NCBI GenBank assembly: GCA_001466705.2
Contig: LATX02000046.1
Coordinates: 1,054,001 to 1,118,000, forward strand
Length of the DNA: 64,000 nt
Reading direction: 5' to 3'
DNA from: Moniliophthora roreri
Taxonomy: Eukaryota > Basidiomycota > Agaricomycetes > Agaricales > Marasmiaceae
Below the pieces are notes generated by a model. It was given only the letters and a program-made list of their open reading frames with translations, did no database searches and was not told the origin of the DNA. A program made the position numbers and the translations under genes. This document shows, piece after piece, positions 1 to 11,882 of the stretch (positions are counted from its first letter, which is position 1; each line of letters starts with the position of its first letter).

Positions 1-123
1 TGTCTTCGCTGGAACCTTACCACCGTTCTTTCGCTATCATTCCCTGGACCTCCGGTCAAGTAGTAGATACAGCTGGGCTGGCGTTTTACAAGATTTCCCT
101 TCATTCCAGTACTCAGGGCTGTC

Positions 124-2610
124 ATGGAGATTGCCAATGCCCAAGGTGTAGCTATCAGTGGAAATGCAAGGTTCAGTGTTGTTCATCGCGATCAGTATAA
201 TCGAACGACTATCAACAACCGGATTGTGCATGTTGGAAGACCAGGAAGAACGATCGTAAAGAGGGAGAGGAGGAAGCATGATAGCGAGACCGAATACGAT
301 CAGGTCAGTTGTTCGTCAACTTTCGACGAGATTCAGCTATGCTGACTGAAACTTGCTGGGTCAGTATCATAACATCATTCGTGGTGATATCCGTAACCTG
401 GAGAAACTTTGTTCGGTAGATGAAGGGGAATTAGAATGGAAGGATGGCAAACGTGTTTGGGTAGACTCGTACCGAAGAACCGTTCATCAAGCCCAGCTTT
501 ATGGAGACGACGAAGTGTTTACAGCCTTCTCGTATCATGGCAAAGACGCTTTGAAGGTAGTTTCGTTATTCTCTCGATCTTCCAGCCGGCTCATATTCCA
601 TTCGGACAGGCTTGGAAGAAGGATTTCATGAAATACTCCCAAGCTGAGTTCGTGGCTCTGCACTCTAATCTTCGTTGTATTGAGTACCCTCAGTGAAAAT
701 ATGATGTTTCCACAGCTATTTGGAATCAATCGCTCGAAAGTGCCAGCCCTTCTCTTTTATGATGGTATGTGAACATGCAGATTCAGGTGAACTCTGATAG
801 CGACTGAACATTGGCATAGAATGGCTACCCCTGGGTTACTTGGACCAAAAAATGGAGGGTACCTTTTGGCAGAAGTTTTACTTAGCTGTATAGGCTTACG
901 CTTGGCGACAAAGGGTAAGTCTACTCAGACCTCCGACAACAATAAGCTTACATGCCCTCAGATGTGCTTCAATTTTCTCCCGTGTCATCTATGGCTGAAT
1001 ACGCGAACACGTCGTATCGCTTATGGACCCGCAGGACCGTTCCACGGCCAAGAATGTACGAAGGTTCAGTACGATTGTGAAGGAATGCCTTCTGCGATAG
1101 AGATGCTCAGTGACGATACTTGCGCCAGATTCTTTAGCAAAACTGGAGCTAGGAACCTTGACCTCGATGTTTTACGATATGCCAATCGCCATGCCTGCGT
1201 TATGCCTATAGAAGATCTATTGGCTATTGACTCCCTGGGACATCGAGGTGGTGCAACTCACCTTTTCTAGGAAAAGCACACCTCTCGCGGTCCTTGGTTG
1301 TGTTCTCTTTCACGTGAGCATATCGCATGTGCTAAAGTCCGGGAGCTTATAGGCAAGTTATGCCTTGGCACTATTTATTCAGGAGCACGGCTAGAGCAGA
1401 TTGCTATATCGAAACAAGGTCTTGCTGACCCGTGGAAGACGTGGGAGCCCGATACGCTGCTCAACAAGACGTTGATTGAAAGTGGATTGATGCGGTCAGC
1501 GATTTCATCTATCTAGCAATTCGATCGTACTCAGGCACCCTAGATATGAGTTCAAAAATATCTCTGGATCCACTCATACATTAACCATCTACATGGGCCC
1601 TGCGCTCAGAACAGTGTGGTTATCTCAGGCCCATAGTCTCAGTGAGGTATCCAATGGGGGGTCAGCAACCTATCGTACGTTCTCACAAATTGTGCGCTGC
1701 CAATAACAATTCACTAATTGAGAGAAGTCATACCTCATCTATGGATTGAGTTTGATATACAACCACAACTGGATCAGTCTGGTGCCGTGGTTCTGGATTC
1801 TCCGCCGACTGTCTACCTTTTCATTCGATTACCACCGTCGAGCCTTGCAGATCTCGACCCTTGGATGAGTCAGATAACTTTCTGGTCCTTCGGCGAGAAC
1901 GGCACCAACGAGATCCCTGAAACTGAATGCAAACGCATAGGCCTGCCGAATATAGTACTGTGGCGAGTCGAGGTTTCTCTTCGTACATGGCCCAAACACG
2001 TATACGATGCCATTCATGCATGGCAAGTCGCCAGAGGTTTTGATCCCATGACTGCGGACTTCGCCCGCTCTCTCGGATTCCCAATCTTCGAGCCAATAGT
2101 CAAGCGGGACGCTCAAATTGAAGAAACCATTGAAGGTAAAAAATGCCTTCTCCGAATCTGAAAGCGGATTTTGACTGATCATGAGCACACCTGACAGAGA
2201 AAGAAGTAGCTTTGATATCTGATCCTCTAGTAGCACAGAAAAGTCCAGTTGAACCTAACACCGGCCTAGCCCACTCCATCCACTTCCGCTCCAATGATCT
2301 ACCTGCCAACCGCCAGCCTTCTCTCTTACCTACGCCATCTTCAACTCACATACCCCGGAGGATGGCACCTCGGCCTTCGTTGAAGCGGAAGCGAGTCGAA
2401 GTCATTTCAATCCATGACACGGACTCCAAATCCGAACCAGAGTCGTCCCATCGGCTCTCCATGCCGAAGCAGAAGCGAGTCAAAGTTGTGACCATTCACG
2501 ACACGGACTCTGAATCCGAATCAGAGCTTTGTCGTTGCTCCCATATCGAAAGCTCCTCGAGCAGCCCCTCTGACCCCAAGGTTGGACGTTGTTCATGTCA
2601 TATATCGTGA
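124..2610 (+). pseudogene. Uncharacterised agaric family gene, copy A (nonsense-disrupted)
   Basis: Multi-exon gene of unknown function, paralogous to the copy at 4698. Start ATG at 124 aligns with the paralog. Exon 1 is 124-303 (ends EYDQ, donor GTCAGT), exon 2 is 365-556, then an exon beginning AWKKDF at 610. Later exons carry LFGINRSKVPALLFYD, LWLNTRTR, RFFSKTGA and HAWQVARGFDP. The last exon begins near 2208 and ends at the stop at 2608-2610. The copy is broken: an in-frame TAG lies at 891-893 (context FWQKFYLAV-stop-AYAWR) where copy B reads His, and a second in-frame TAG lies at about 1268. The final exon encodes a Ser/Asp-rich, Lys/Arg-rich tail with a duplicated motif (VISIHDTDS and VVTIHDTDS) that copy B lacks. 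The exon pattern is preserved, so decay is recent. Family function is unknown to me. Confidence 0.6.
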
Positions 2611-4697
2611 GTAGGAATCGAATCGGGTGGCAAATAAGGGTCTCGTCGGCAACCTCCCTGTCGTGATCAGGTTAATGCTCCTTGTTTCTTCTGTCATTCG
2701 GTTTGGTCTTTCGTTCCCTTTAGTACTGTCCCTGCGTCTTGGTGCCTGTATTCTTTATGCCAAGCAATACCCGTACTCATCTATATAGTACCAAGTAAAG
2801 TCACCTTACAAGATTTTGAGTTCGAGTTGCCATACAATGTCAACTTGACCCAAACTGTCGCAAATGCGTCACTCATTCATTCATCACCTGAATGGAATAA
2901 CAAAGGTTAAAGTAGCGCAGCACAAGTTATTCCTGACTGCTTCACCTAAAAGGGATTTGTAGGTACAACTGCCAATGCCCCGCGCACCACTACATACAGC
3001 TTCGGCATTCGCAACCCGGAAAACGACCGGACTTAATGGAGTGGGGAAGGTAAGGGGTATGTTCTTCATGGTGCACCGCCACTCCAATGGCTACATATAA
3101 ACTGATAGTGCAGCTTGAGAACTAAACTCATCAGGTGAATGTACGCGCAAAGCAAGAGACGAAGGTGAATATGACTGTACGATCAAAACCCCGATGCGGA
3201 AGAATCATATTTCATTCTCTCCGATGTCAATGCATTTCCCGATCTCACCCCAATTTCCTTGTCAAAGAATGAGGAAGTCCATGGAGGTCGATGTATTGTG
3301 ATATGTTCACGAGAAGCATTGGTAAGTTGAGGCTGGATGGAAGATAATCAGCAAGCGCATCAAGAGAATGTGAACGGAAACATTGAACCTAAATCAGCGC
3401 TGCCCCCCGATGCAATGTTGAGAGTTGAGATCCATTCAAGGAGCACGGTGAGTAGTGAGAAAGGGAAACAAAAATTCCGTATCGAACTCCTCAAGCCCTC
3501 CGCACGTTGGCATTGACAATGGTGTAAATCAAGGTGAATTAGAGAAGAGGACACCTTCGTCGAGAAATTGCATGGGTACCGACGGACAATTTTTACAAGA
3601 AAGCGTGGTCACTACGTGCCACGCTTGGGTGGTAAATTCATCTAGCCCGGGTCTAGGAAGGCATTGCTTGTCCCGTCCTCTTCACATATATGATCGGGGT
3701 TCCTGGTGCAGAAGCGGTCGAGTGTGTCGAGGGGTGGTAGATGCGATGGACGCTCGCAGTAAGCTTCGGCCTATACACTTTGATTCGGTTCGTTTTCGGT
3801 GTCTAGAGGCGGACAGGTCGAGTATTCAACACGGAAAAGATCAGAAAGAGCAATAAACGTACCTAAAAGATCTGTCTGCAGAAGACACAACATTTTGCCC
3901 CGTAAGATAGGCAGAGATGCCGGAACTTTGCTGCAGCGCCAGTCATGGCTGATGTTGACAAAGTTCCACGGGCTTAATTGTATTTTCTCAGACCAGCAAA
4001 GCTGAGGTAGGGTTGGACAACTGCACGGTACTCCTTGAGCATCGTGCAAGAAAAGAGGCATAGGCATACACAGCAGCGACATGCTGCATGGGTATGGGCA
4101 GCTCTGAACGCCGGGAAAGACAAAAAGTGTCCGTGTCGTAGTCTGAGGAAGGACGTCATTTTGAGGGACATGGTCTTCGCTGTTTGAGTGTATCCAGGAA
4201 TTGCTTCAGTCCGGATGACAGTGCTTCCACGAAGTTGTGTCCACAAAGTCGACCTTATAGGATAGCATGGCATTAAGGTTTAAGAATAACGGTGATTCCG
4301 TCAAAGAGGCGACTCAAAGAGGCGCCGCGGCGGTACGGTACCGGGGAACCGGGGATGCCTGGAGCGCGAATGTCTGCACGCACGCGCACGGACCACGCCT
4401 TGGGATGCGATTTCACTCTCCTTGGTGTGTTTTTGAGTTTTTTCTTCCCATTTATTGTTAATGTTCTGTTCCAGATACAAGACTGAGGGATCCGAAGATG
4501 GAACAAAGCCATTAGATTTCAACTAAAGATAGCTCCCTTCCGAATTCGTCAGTCCTATCCTGTTCTATCTTGTGCCTTCCCTTACCTGTACCGTTAGCAG
4601 GACACGAAGCCTCCAACGAATCTCCCATAGGCGGCCAGAAAATACAGCATTCCTCGTTTTTAATACGCTTTTTACCACCACCACCACCGAGTCTGTC
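2611..4697. other. Intergenic stretch, no gene supported
   Basis: Spacer between the two tandem paralogs. Short frames exist on the minus strand (3771-4273 and 3360-3554), but they show no family motif, no consistent exon joining and poor start context. I see no RNA gene or mobile element here. Confidence 0.4.
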
Positions 4698-6787
4698 ATG
4701 GAAATCACTAACACAAGAGACGTAGCCATCAGCGGAAATGCGACGCTCAGTGTCGTTCGTCGCGATCAGTATAATCAAACCATCAACGCACAAGTTGTCC
4801 ACATCGGAAGATCACAGAGGGCGATGGGAAAGCAGGAGCAGAAGAAACGTGATAGCGATCCCGAATACAAACAGGTGAGCTATTCATCAACTCTTAGCGA
4901 GATACCTTTATACTGACTGAGGCTTACTGGTCCCAGTATCGCGAGATCATACGTGGTGATATCTACAAAGTGGAAGAACTTGTGGAAAATATCTGGGATT
5001 GTGAATGGAAAGATGACGGTCTACACGTTTGGTCGTGCCGAAGGACTGTTCACCAGGCCCGGCTTTATGGCGATGGCAAAGTTTTCACAGCTTTTTCATA
5101 TCATGGCGCAGATGCTTTGAAGGTAATGCTGTTATTCTTCTGGTTCTCTGGTCGTCTTATGTACCACCATGGTAGGCCTGGAAGAAGGATTTCGTGAAAT
5201 ACTCCCGAACCAAGTACGCGAAAGTTCGGCTCACTCACTTTCGTCGTGTTGACCCTCCTCAGCGATCCGGCCATTCTATTCCAGTTATTCGGAATCAATC
5301 GCTCGAAAGTGCCTGCCCTTCTGTTTTATGACGGTGCGAAAGTATACTGCTTCAGGCGAAATTTGAGAGTGACTGAGTATCGGCATAGACTGGTTACCCT
5401 TGGGTCATTTGTTCTGGAAAAAATCGTTTTGGGAGAGATTTTACTTGGTCGTACACGCTCATGCTTGGTCGCGGCAAAGAGTAGGTCTGTTCAGCTTCCA
5501 GCAACGATAAACTTACATTCACATTCACTCGGATGATCTGTGAAACCCACTCTTTCAATCTATGGTTAAACTCGCGAACAGGTCATATATCTTCTGGTCC
5601 GAAAGGAACGTTTCTCCCCCTTCAATCAACAGAAGTTCGATACCATTACGACGATATGCCTTCTGTGATCGAGATGCCCAATGCCGATACTGTACTTGCT
5701 TTGGATTCTTCAGCAAAACTGGGGCCGGGAGTCTCGACCTCGACATCCTACAATATGCCAATGCCCACTCCTGCGAGACGACCACTGAAGACCTCTTGGG
5801 TGTTCAAGACCTTGGGATTCAGTTTAGCTGGAAGGAGTTTATTCCTAATGGCCCTTTGCTGTGTTCTTCACCTGACCGTATTCCATGTGATGAAGTCCGA
5901 GATTCTATAGGCAGCATATGCCTCGATACTGTTTACTCAGGGCTGGGGAAGATTGCCTTATTAAAGCGAGGTATTGCGGACTCGTGGCGTAAATTTACTT
6001 CAGGCAATGCAGTGTGTAACATGACGCGGATCGAAGGCGGATGGACACGGTCAGTGATTGTTTATCTTCAACAAATCGGTCAAACTCAGGCCACCTAGAT
6101 TTCAATTCGATACCAAGGTTTTTGGGTGGACCGGCGATTCATTACTCCTTTCCATAGATGGAGACAGGGTGGCATGGTTATCGCAGGCTCATAGGTTCAG
6201 TGAGGTATTCACTGGGGGCTCAGATTGTTGTATGTTCTCATGATTATCTATTAGCAGCGACAATTCACTGATTTGGACTAGTCGTACCCCATCTAGCAAT
6301 TTACCTTTATATAGGACCACGACTCGGGCAATCCGGTGTATCTGCTCCGGAAACCCCACCCATAGTCTACCTTTTCATTCGACCATCACCACACCACGTC
6401 CGTGTCACAGATCTCGAGTCTTGGATCAATCAGATAGCTTTCTGGTCTTTCGACGAGAACGGTACAACCGAAATTTCGGAAGCCGAATGCGAAAGCTTGT
6501 ACCTGCCAAACATAACCGTGGATTGTGTTGAGGTCAAAATTCGTAAATGGCCCAAGAGCGTGTACGACGCCATTTACATGTGGCAAGTCGCCAGAGGCTT
6601 TGACCCCACAGTAGTCAAGCAGAACACTCGGTCCGAGGAAATTGAAGTCGTCGAACGTGAGATAAGCTTGCTGAACGAAAGTAGATCTCAACTGATGATC
6701 ACTACACTCGACAGAGATGGAACCGTCTACAGCACCGGATCTTTTCGTGATGCCAGACAGTACATCCGACAAGGTAGTCGCGGGTGA
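4698..6787 (+). pseudogene. Uncharacterised agaric family gene, copy B (probable frameshift)
   Basis: Tandem paralog of the gene at 124. ATG at 4698 (MEITNTRDVAISGNATLS) matches copy A, and exon 1 ends at 4874 with donor GTGAGC. Blocks follow in the same order as copy A: YREIIRGDI, RRTVHQARLYGDG, AWKKDFVKYS, LFGINRSKVPALLFYD, DWLPLGH, FNLWLNSRTGHIS, FFSKTGAGSLDLDIL, SICLDTVYSG and YMWQVARGFDP. It ends at 6787 and lacks the acidic tail of copy A. Relative to copy A it carries five extra bases (GTACT, 5692-5696) between the codons for DT and CxFFSKTG. This shifts the frame so that the upstream and downstream conserved blocks lie in different frames with no obvious intron. If that is not a sequencing error, the copy is inactive. 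Function unknown. Confidence 0.55.
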
Positions 6788-7152
6788 GATAGCCCTTCCT
6801 AAATATCAGCGCAAATTTTTGCTGAATGGCGCGCTTTAAAGAACCTACCTCTTCTTCGACTAGTTCGTGGTGGAATACCGCAATCAGATATATCTGCCTT
6901 TGCTTATCTAGTACACCTTTCTCTGCGCCTCCTCTGCGTGGTATGGCGGTGTTTGTGGCAGTTGGCGTCGGAGAACGGGGTGCATGTTTGTGGCCAAAAC
7001 GTACTTTCTTCGGACAGTTTGTAACAGAGAGTGCTTGTTCTTACGAATCTAATTCTATCCTCCAATATCCAAAAGGTACACATTCCCAGCTCGATTCCCG
7101 ACAATTATCTTCCCACCGACTTCACCGAGCGCACAGTGCATTAGATCCTCTA

Positions 7153-8746
7153 TCATTCATTCTTCAGCACAGAGCAGAATACACCTTGACACGCAGACTC
7201 ACCGTTAAGATCGTATGACCTGAACTTGTATATCACTTGCCCATCCAAGAGCTCCGGCGTATCTACGTCGTCTTCAATTATATCGAGTGGCTGGCGCGGA
7301 GCAAACCGACAGGCAATGATGTTCTTCTCCATACTCCCTCTCCTTCTCTCAATCCAGGCTCCTCGTACGCCCTGTGAACCGAGTGCGTATGCACTGACGA
7401 AGAATGGCGAGCGTACATGATTCGTCGGCGTATCAAGGACTTCGTCTTCGCGAGGTTGACGGTACGAGATACCATGGGACATCGGGTACACACATTCTAA
7501 ACGGACGTCTAGCATCGGTTCTCCCTCGAGAGTAAGTTTAGCAACAAAGTAGAACAGCCCCTGTATGACATCGGATGCGAGAAACTTTATTGTTCGTGAT
7601 CTCGTATCGACAGCTGCGACACGGACTTCACGGAAGTTGTATTTCGGGATGTTATGTCGGAGGGTTGGTAGATTTTGAGGCGTGGTAGGTTGAAAGGAGG
7701 AAGGTATAGGATGAGCTTCGACTGATCGAGTCTTCAAGACCAGCAGGTAGGGATGCATGAATTGGATGGCGTGAATGAATGTGTACTACCGGTTATGATG
7801 TGAGTAGCAAGTAAGTGCCACCTAAAATTATGACTCACCATCTCATCTAGCTCTTCCATTTCCGTGCGAATGAAACATGAATCGGGATCTTTGTTCGAGT
7901 TGCCGTGCGTTGGCCATCGTACGAGCTGAATAGAGGATAGTCGGGAGAATGCTAGACAATATTCTTCCCTTGAAGTGTCTATCTCCTGCACTATATGGAA
8001 CGAAGCCAAAGAGATCTTATGCAGAGCATTGAAAACCGGTGACGACCCCGACGCTGGGCCCGATAAGACGATTTCGTATAGGTAGGTCGCCTGAGGATCT
8101 GGTGGCCTAATTAACGTCAATGGCCGACAAAATGAGAGGCCTGAATAATGAACACATACGGGCTCCTGCGATAACAAGTGTTACCCTCTGCCTCTCCTCA
8201 TCCAACCTAGCAATGTACGACGAAACTTTCTCCCGCCCTGTCCCGACACTGATACGATGACTCGACCATCTTCCATCCAAATCTAGATCCCACATGTTTA
8301 GCCATGCATCTCCATAAACTCCCAACACCCATCTATCCATAAAAACTTCTAATCCAATCAGGTAATCCCCTCGTCTAGGCTGTAGTTGAGCAAAATCTTG
8401 CTCGTTTCGTGGTAGAAGCCAGAGATCGTCGACTAGTTGATTTGAGGTAACGATTGCCTCGAGCTCGTCGTGAGCGAGAGCATCGACGTAATCAGAGGGG
8501 CCGCGTCTAAGAGCTCTAGGTAATGGAAGGGTATGCTGCTGAATATGGAGAAGAGAAAGCCAGACGGCTTTGTCTCTCGTGAAGTCTGCGAGACGGGTGC
8601 AGGTCTACAGTTTCCAGTTGAGCTTTCGTTTCACCATCATCATTTTAGCGTCGCACCTGTCTCAATAGTAGAATGTGGTAAATATCAAGCTGATACAGAA
8701 TGAGTAAAAGGACTTCACTGGGCAGACTTGTCAGACTAGGCCCCAT
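7153..8746 (-). CDS. F-box domain protein
   Basis: Substrate-recruiting subunit type of SCF ubiquitin ligases. The first exon (8746-8657) opens with MGPSLTSLPSEVLLLILYQL, a clear F-box core. The next exon starts TCTRLADFTRDKAVW, completing the F-box helix. The rest is the long, weakly conserved beta-rich region typical of agaric F-box proteins: WLNMWDLDLDGR, then FMHPYLLVLKTRSVEAHPIP and ASDVIQGLFYF, ending at a stop at 7153. The intron at about 7787-7856 joins LDEM to YTFIHAIQFMHPYL cleanly. I could not resolve one junction near 8140-8170: the frame changes across GTATGTGTTCATTATTCAG, which is only 19 bases, so either the intron boundaries are unusual or there is a small frameshift. An upstream in-frame ATG exists at 8872, but the start at 8746 puts the F-box at the N terminus. 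The substrate cannot be inferred. Confidence 0.75.
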
Positions 8747-9061
8747 AGTGAGTGCAGGGAGCTGAGGATGTAGGCTAACCTCGGGCGCCAGAACATCCTT
8801 CCGCTCAGCGAATTTCGTCTGTTGAATTCTCCATATTATCATTTTGTTATCTTGTTGGACATCTATCGTCAAAGTGTATCTTCAGTCCTCAATTTCGAAC
8901 GTATCAGCACTAGTGCTAGAAGGAAGTCTTGATTGTGCCAACGCCAGGTGTCTACTAATCTAGAGCGTCGCTCCGTACAGTACAGTGGTGTTCGAAATAA
9001 AGGATATACAGTAGTGGTGATTCATAGCTACATCCAGTCCATCTGATCAATTCCAGTCTCT

Positions 9062-10388
9062 TTAAAGACGGTTCAAGAACGAGCGGCGACTATAAGGGAA
9101 CGTCAGAAGTGAACGAACGCTAGATGAATGTGAAGACACATACCGGAGACCAAGGGCTTGCTTGAGGGCTGCAAGATCACCTCCTTGCTGGCCTGCAGCG
9201 CCAGCTGCTTGACCCTTCTTTCCTGCTTGCTGGCCAGCACCATTCTGGGCACCAGTCTCGGCCTGACCAGCACCAGCTTGACCTGCTTTGCCAGCCTGAC
9301 CTGCTTGACCGGCCTGACCTGCTTCACCTGCCTGGCCTGCTTCACCTGCCTGGCCTGCTTCACCGGCCTGGCCTTGACCAGCACCCTGTTGGTCTTGACC
9401 TTGCTGATCCTGACCTTGCTGATCCTGACCTTGCTGATCCTGACCTTGTTGATCCTGACCTTGTTGATCCTGACCTTGTTGATCCTGACCTTGTTGATCC
9501 TGACCTTGTTGATCCTGACCTTGCTGATCCTGACCTTGCTGATCCTGACCTTGACCCTGACCTTGGTTGCCTTGACCCTGGCCTTGGTTACCCTGGCCTT
9601 TACGGTTACGACCACGACCGTGACCATTGCCGTTTCCAGCGGCGCCAGTCTCCTGAGCGCCACCGGCAGCAGTGACAGTCTAACATGGAACGATACTCAG
9701 CGAAGAACTCACAGGAGAAGAAATCTCACGTACCACAGTGACGGTGACAGTGTTTTGAGCACCAGTGTCAGTCGCAGTGCCGTTTCCAGCAGCACCAGTA
9801 TCGGTGCCGTTACCCGCTGCACCAGTTTCGGCCTCGGTACCGTTGCCAGCCGCGCCAGTGTCAACAACAGTTCCATTGCCAGCTGCACCAGTTTCAGCTC
9901 CGGCCCCAGTTTCTGTGCCGTTGCCAGCAGCTCCGCCAGCTTCGATGCCAGTGTTGTCACCAGCGTTCTCGTCGGCATTTTCATCACCAGTTTCCTAATA
10001 GAACATGAGTACCCTAAGGGGAGGAAGATGGATAACGACCTACAGCGTCGCCATTGCCAGCAGCTCCACCGAGAACAATAGTGCCGTCGTTCTCGTTGCC
10101 GTTTTGGTCTTGCTTGCCAGCACCCTGTGTCAAGGTTAAGAATCGAATGGATGGCTTGTAAAAGACCGGCACTCACTTGGGCAGCACCACCAGCAGCGAT
10201 TCCGCCGTTCTGTTCACCGGCGACGGCAGCGTTTTTCTAATACCCAGTCAGAACAGAGTAGAAGAATAAAGTAAGCTGGGACGTACGTTGCCTCTGACCA
10301 TTAACGAGGAATCAATGGGACGCGGGAGAGCGAGCGCCGAGGTTGCCAAGGAGGCGAGAAGAGGCAGAAGAGTGTACTTGAGTTGCAT
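9062..10388 (-). CDS. Secreted Gln/Gly/Ala-rich repeat protein
   Basis: Six exons join in frame: 10388-10287, 10236-10177, 10124-10044, 9994-9734, 9679-9144 and 9089-9062, 1068 nt in total for 355 residues. The N terminus MQLKYTLLPLLASLATSALA is a classic signal peptide, followed by PRPIDSS. The middle holds repeated AAGNGTETGA-type blocks (an acidic Gly/Asn/Thr region with potential N-glycosylation NGT sites), then NGHGRGRNRKGQ. About eleven copies of the pentapeptide QGQDQ follow (9391-9553), then a run of about twelve Gly-X-Ala triplets (GQAGEAGQAGEA and onward), and a short tail ending SFLNRL. It is probably an extracellular or cell-wall-associated low-complexity protein. No catalytic domain is visible. 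The repeat DNA keeps several other frames open on both strands, and those should not be taken as genes. Confidence 0.8.
9391..9553 (-). repeat. 15-bp minisatellite encoding QGQDQ
   Basis: About eleven tandem copies of a 15-bp unit (plus strand GATCCTGACCTTGCT, with a C/T variant giving CTTGTT) inside the secreted protein gene. The unit length keeps the frame, so copy-number change would lengthen or shorten the protein without a frameshift. Confidence 0.9.
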
Positions 10389-11882
10389 ATTGAAAGATGC
10401 GAAAGAACGTCGACCAAAGGATTCGTGGAAGAGAGACAGACGGTGTGTGCACTGCACTCAAAAAAGTCGTTGAATGAAAGAAGAATGCGCTGTAGAAAAC
10501 CTAGAAAAAATTCGATCACCGATCGAACGAGGAACAGAGAGCGAGCAAAAGAAAAGAAAGGTCGGCACAATCAGACCAAGAGCACGATTGGGGATTCTAG
10601 GAGCTTTTCGAGGTCTTTTATATATATACGAGATTCAGGGTGCTTCTGACACGTCTCATCAAGCGCTATTTTTGATGAAAGGGTACCCTTGAACAAAAGA
10701 CTGAATGGGTTGTTGTGGAGCATGTTGCGATCCTTATTAGTCGATCCTGAATAATGAAGGTGCTGGCTTCGATTTGAACAGCAAAGCTGTAGAGTGGTGC
10801 CCGTATCCATGGGAACGAAGGACGAGAGTGGCCAAAGTGGAGTGAGAGGAATTAGGTTACGGACCAGATATTTGGAAACATCATGACTGGAATGACGCAC
10901 CACCTCGGGCGCATCGTTCTCTGTCTTCAAACGAGTCTATTCAGGTTCCAGTCAGCACTGAGAACCTAGGTAATCACGGTCGTTTTCAGCAAAACAATTG
11001 TGAATAATGAGGTCAAGGAAAAATGGGCGTCTGACACCGCGGGAATGACAAATTTCTTGGCGATATGATGATGCCTTCTGTCAATGTCGGTTGCCTTTCC
11101 TACCCCTCATTCATCTGTGAATTGAGCTCAGACCGGTCAAGCTACATAACGACCCCGGTAACAAGGAAACGAACCTCATTGTCAAAGCACGACGCCTTCA
11201 GGCCGCTTAATCACAATATCAAAGCGGCTAGCGTGGTGATACTCATGTATCAGTACCATCTGCGTACCCTTCAATCAAGAGTAGAACATTTAGCACAGGC
11301 TACATTTCAATGAGGATCAAACGAATACCTGAGGAGAGCGCTGGCAATCATACATATGGCCCAATACACGGTAAAACTCGCAGGAGGGCGTGTTGATTTG
11401 CGGAACACGAGTGACCATCAAAAGAAAAGGAAGTCTCAAGGGCCAAATCAGCATAATCATCGATGCAACGAGGGGAATCAGCGTTGATGGAATTTTGAAT
11501 AGGAGATTTGATCATCTTAATGACCCCAGAGATGAATAAAAGAAATGCGGATGGCTGGGAAAGTCAGCGGATTGCTATGACACGGAGGAACTAAGTCAAT
11601 AAGACGTAGACTGAAATAGAAGGACACCCATGCACCCAACCGCTCTAATTGGATAGTGTTTCCTGTGCAAACACATCAAGGATAATAGCCACCAGAGATC
11701 TGGACATATTCTTGGCCATAGAGAGCTAAGAATTGCGCAATATCGACAAAGGTACATCTTCAATGTTGTTTCTAATATTGTCACCTGCAACGTTGAGCCA
11801 GGACGTCAGCGAAGAAAGGGACATGTCCATTGATTCACATACAAATTATTCATGCACCATTACGCCATCTGGAACGTTGAAT
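10389..11882. other. Intergenic stretch, promoter side of secreted gene
   Basis: A TATA-like run (TTTTATATATATACG) lies at about 10616-10630, in reverse about 230 bp upstream of the secreted gene's start, and could serve as its core promoter. The remainder up to the HGH1 stop shows only short shadow frames. Confidence 0.4.

Noticed and set aside
3974..4273. Minus frame with a mitochondrial-presequence look (MSLKMTSFLRLRHGHF)
   Set aside because: No downstream exon joins in phase to a recognisable protein, and the frame ends in Cys-rich low-quality sequence.
9158..10081. 307-codon plus-strand frame rich in Leu/Thr opposite the secreted gene
   Set aside because: It is the mirror of the minus-strand repeat array; the minus gene has signal peptide, six phase-consistent exons and sensible repeats.
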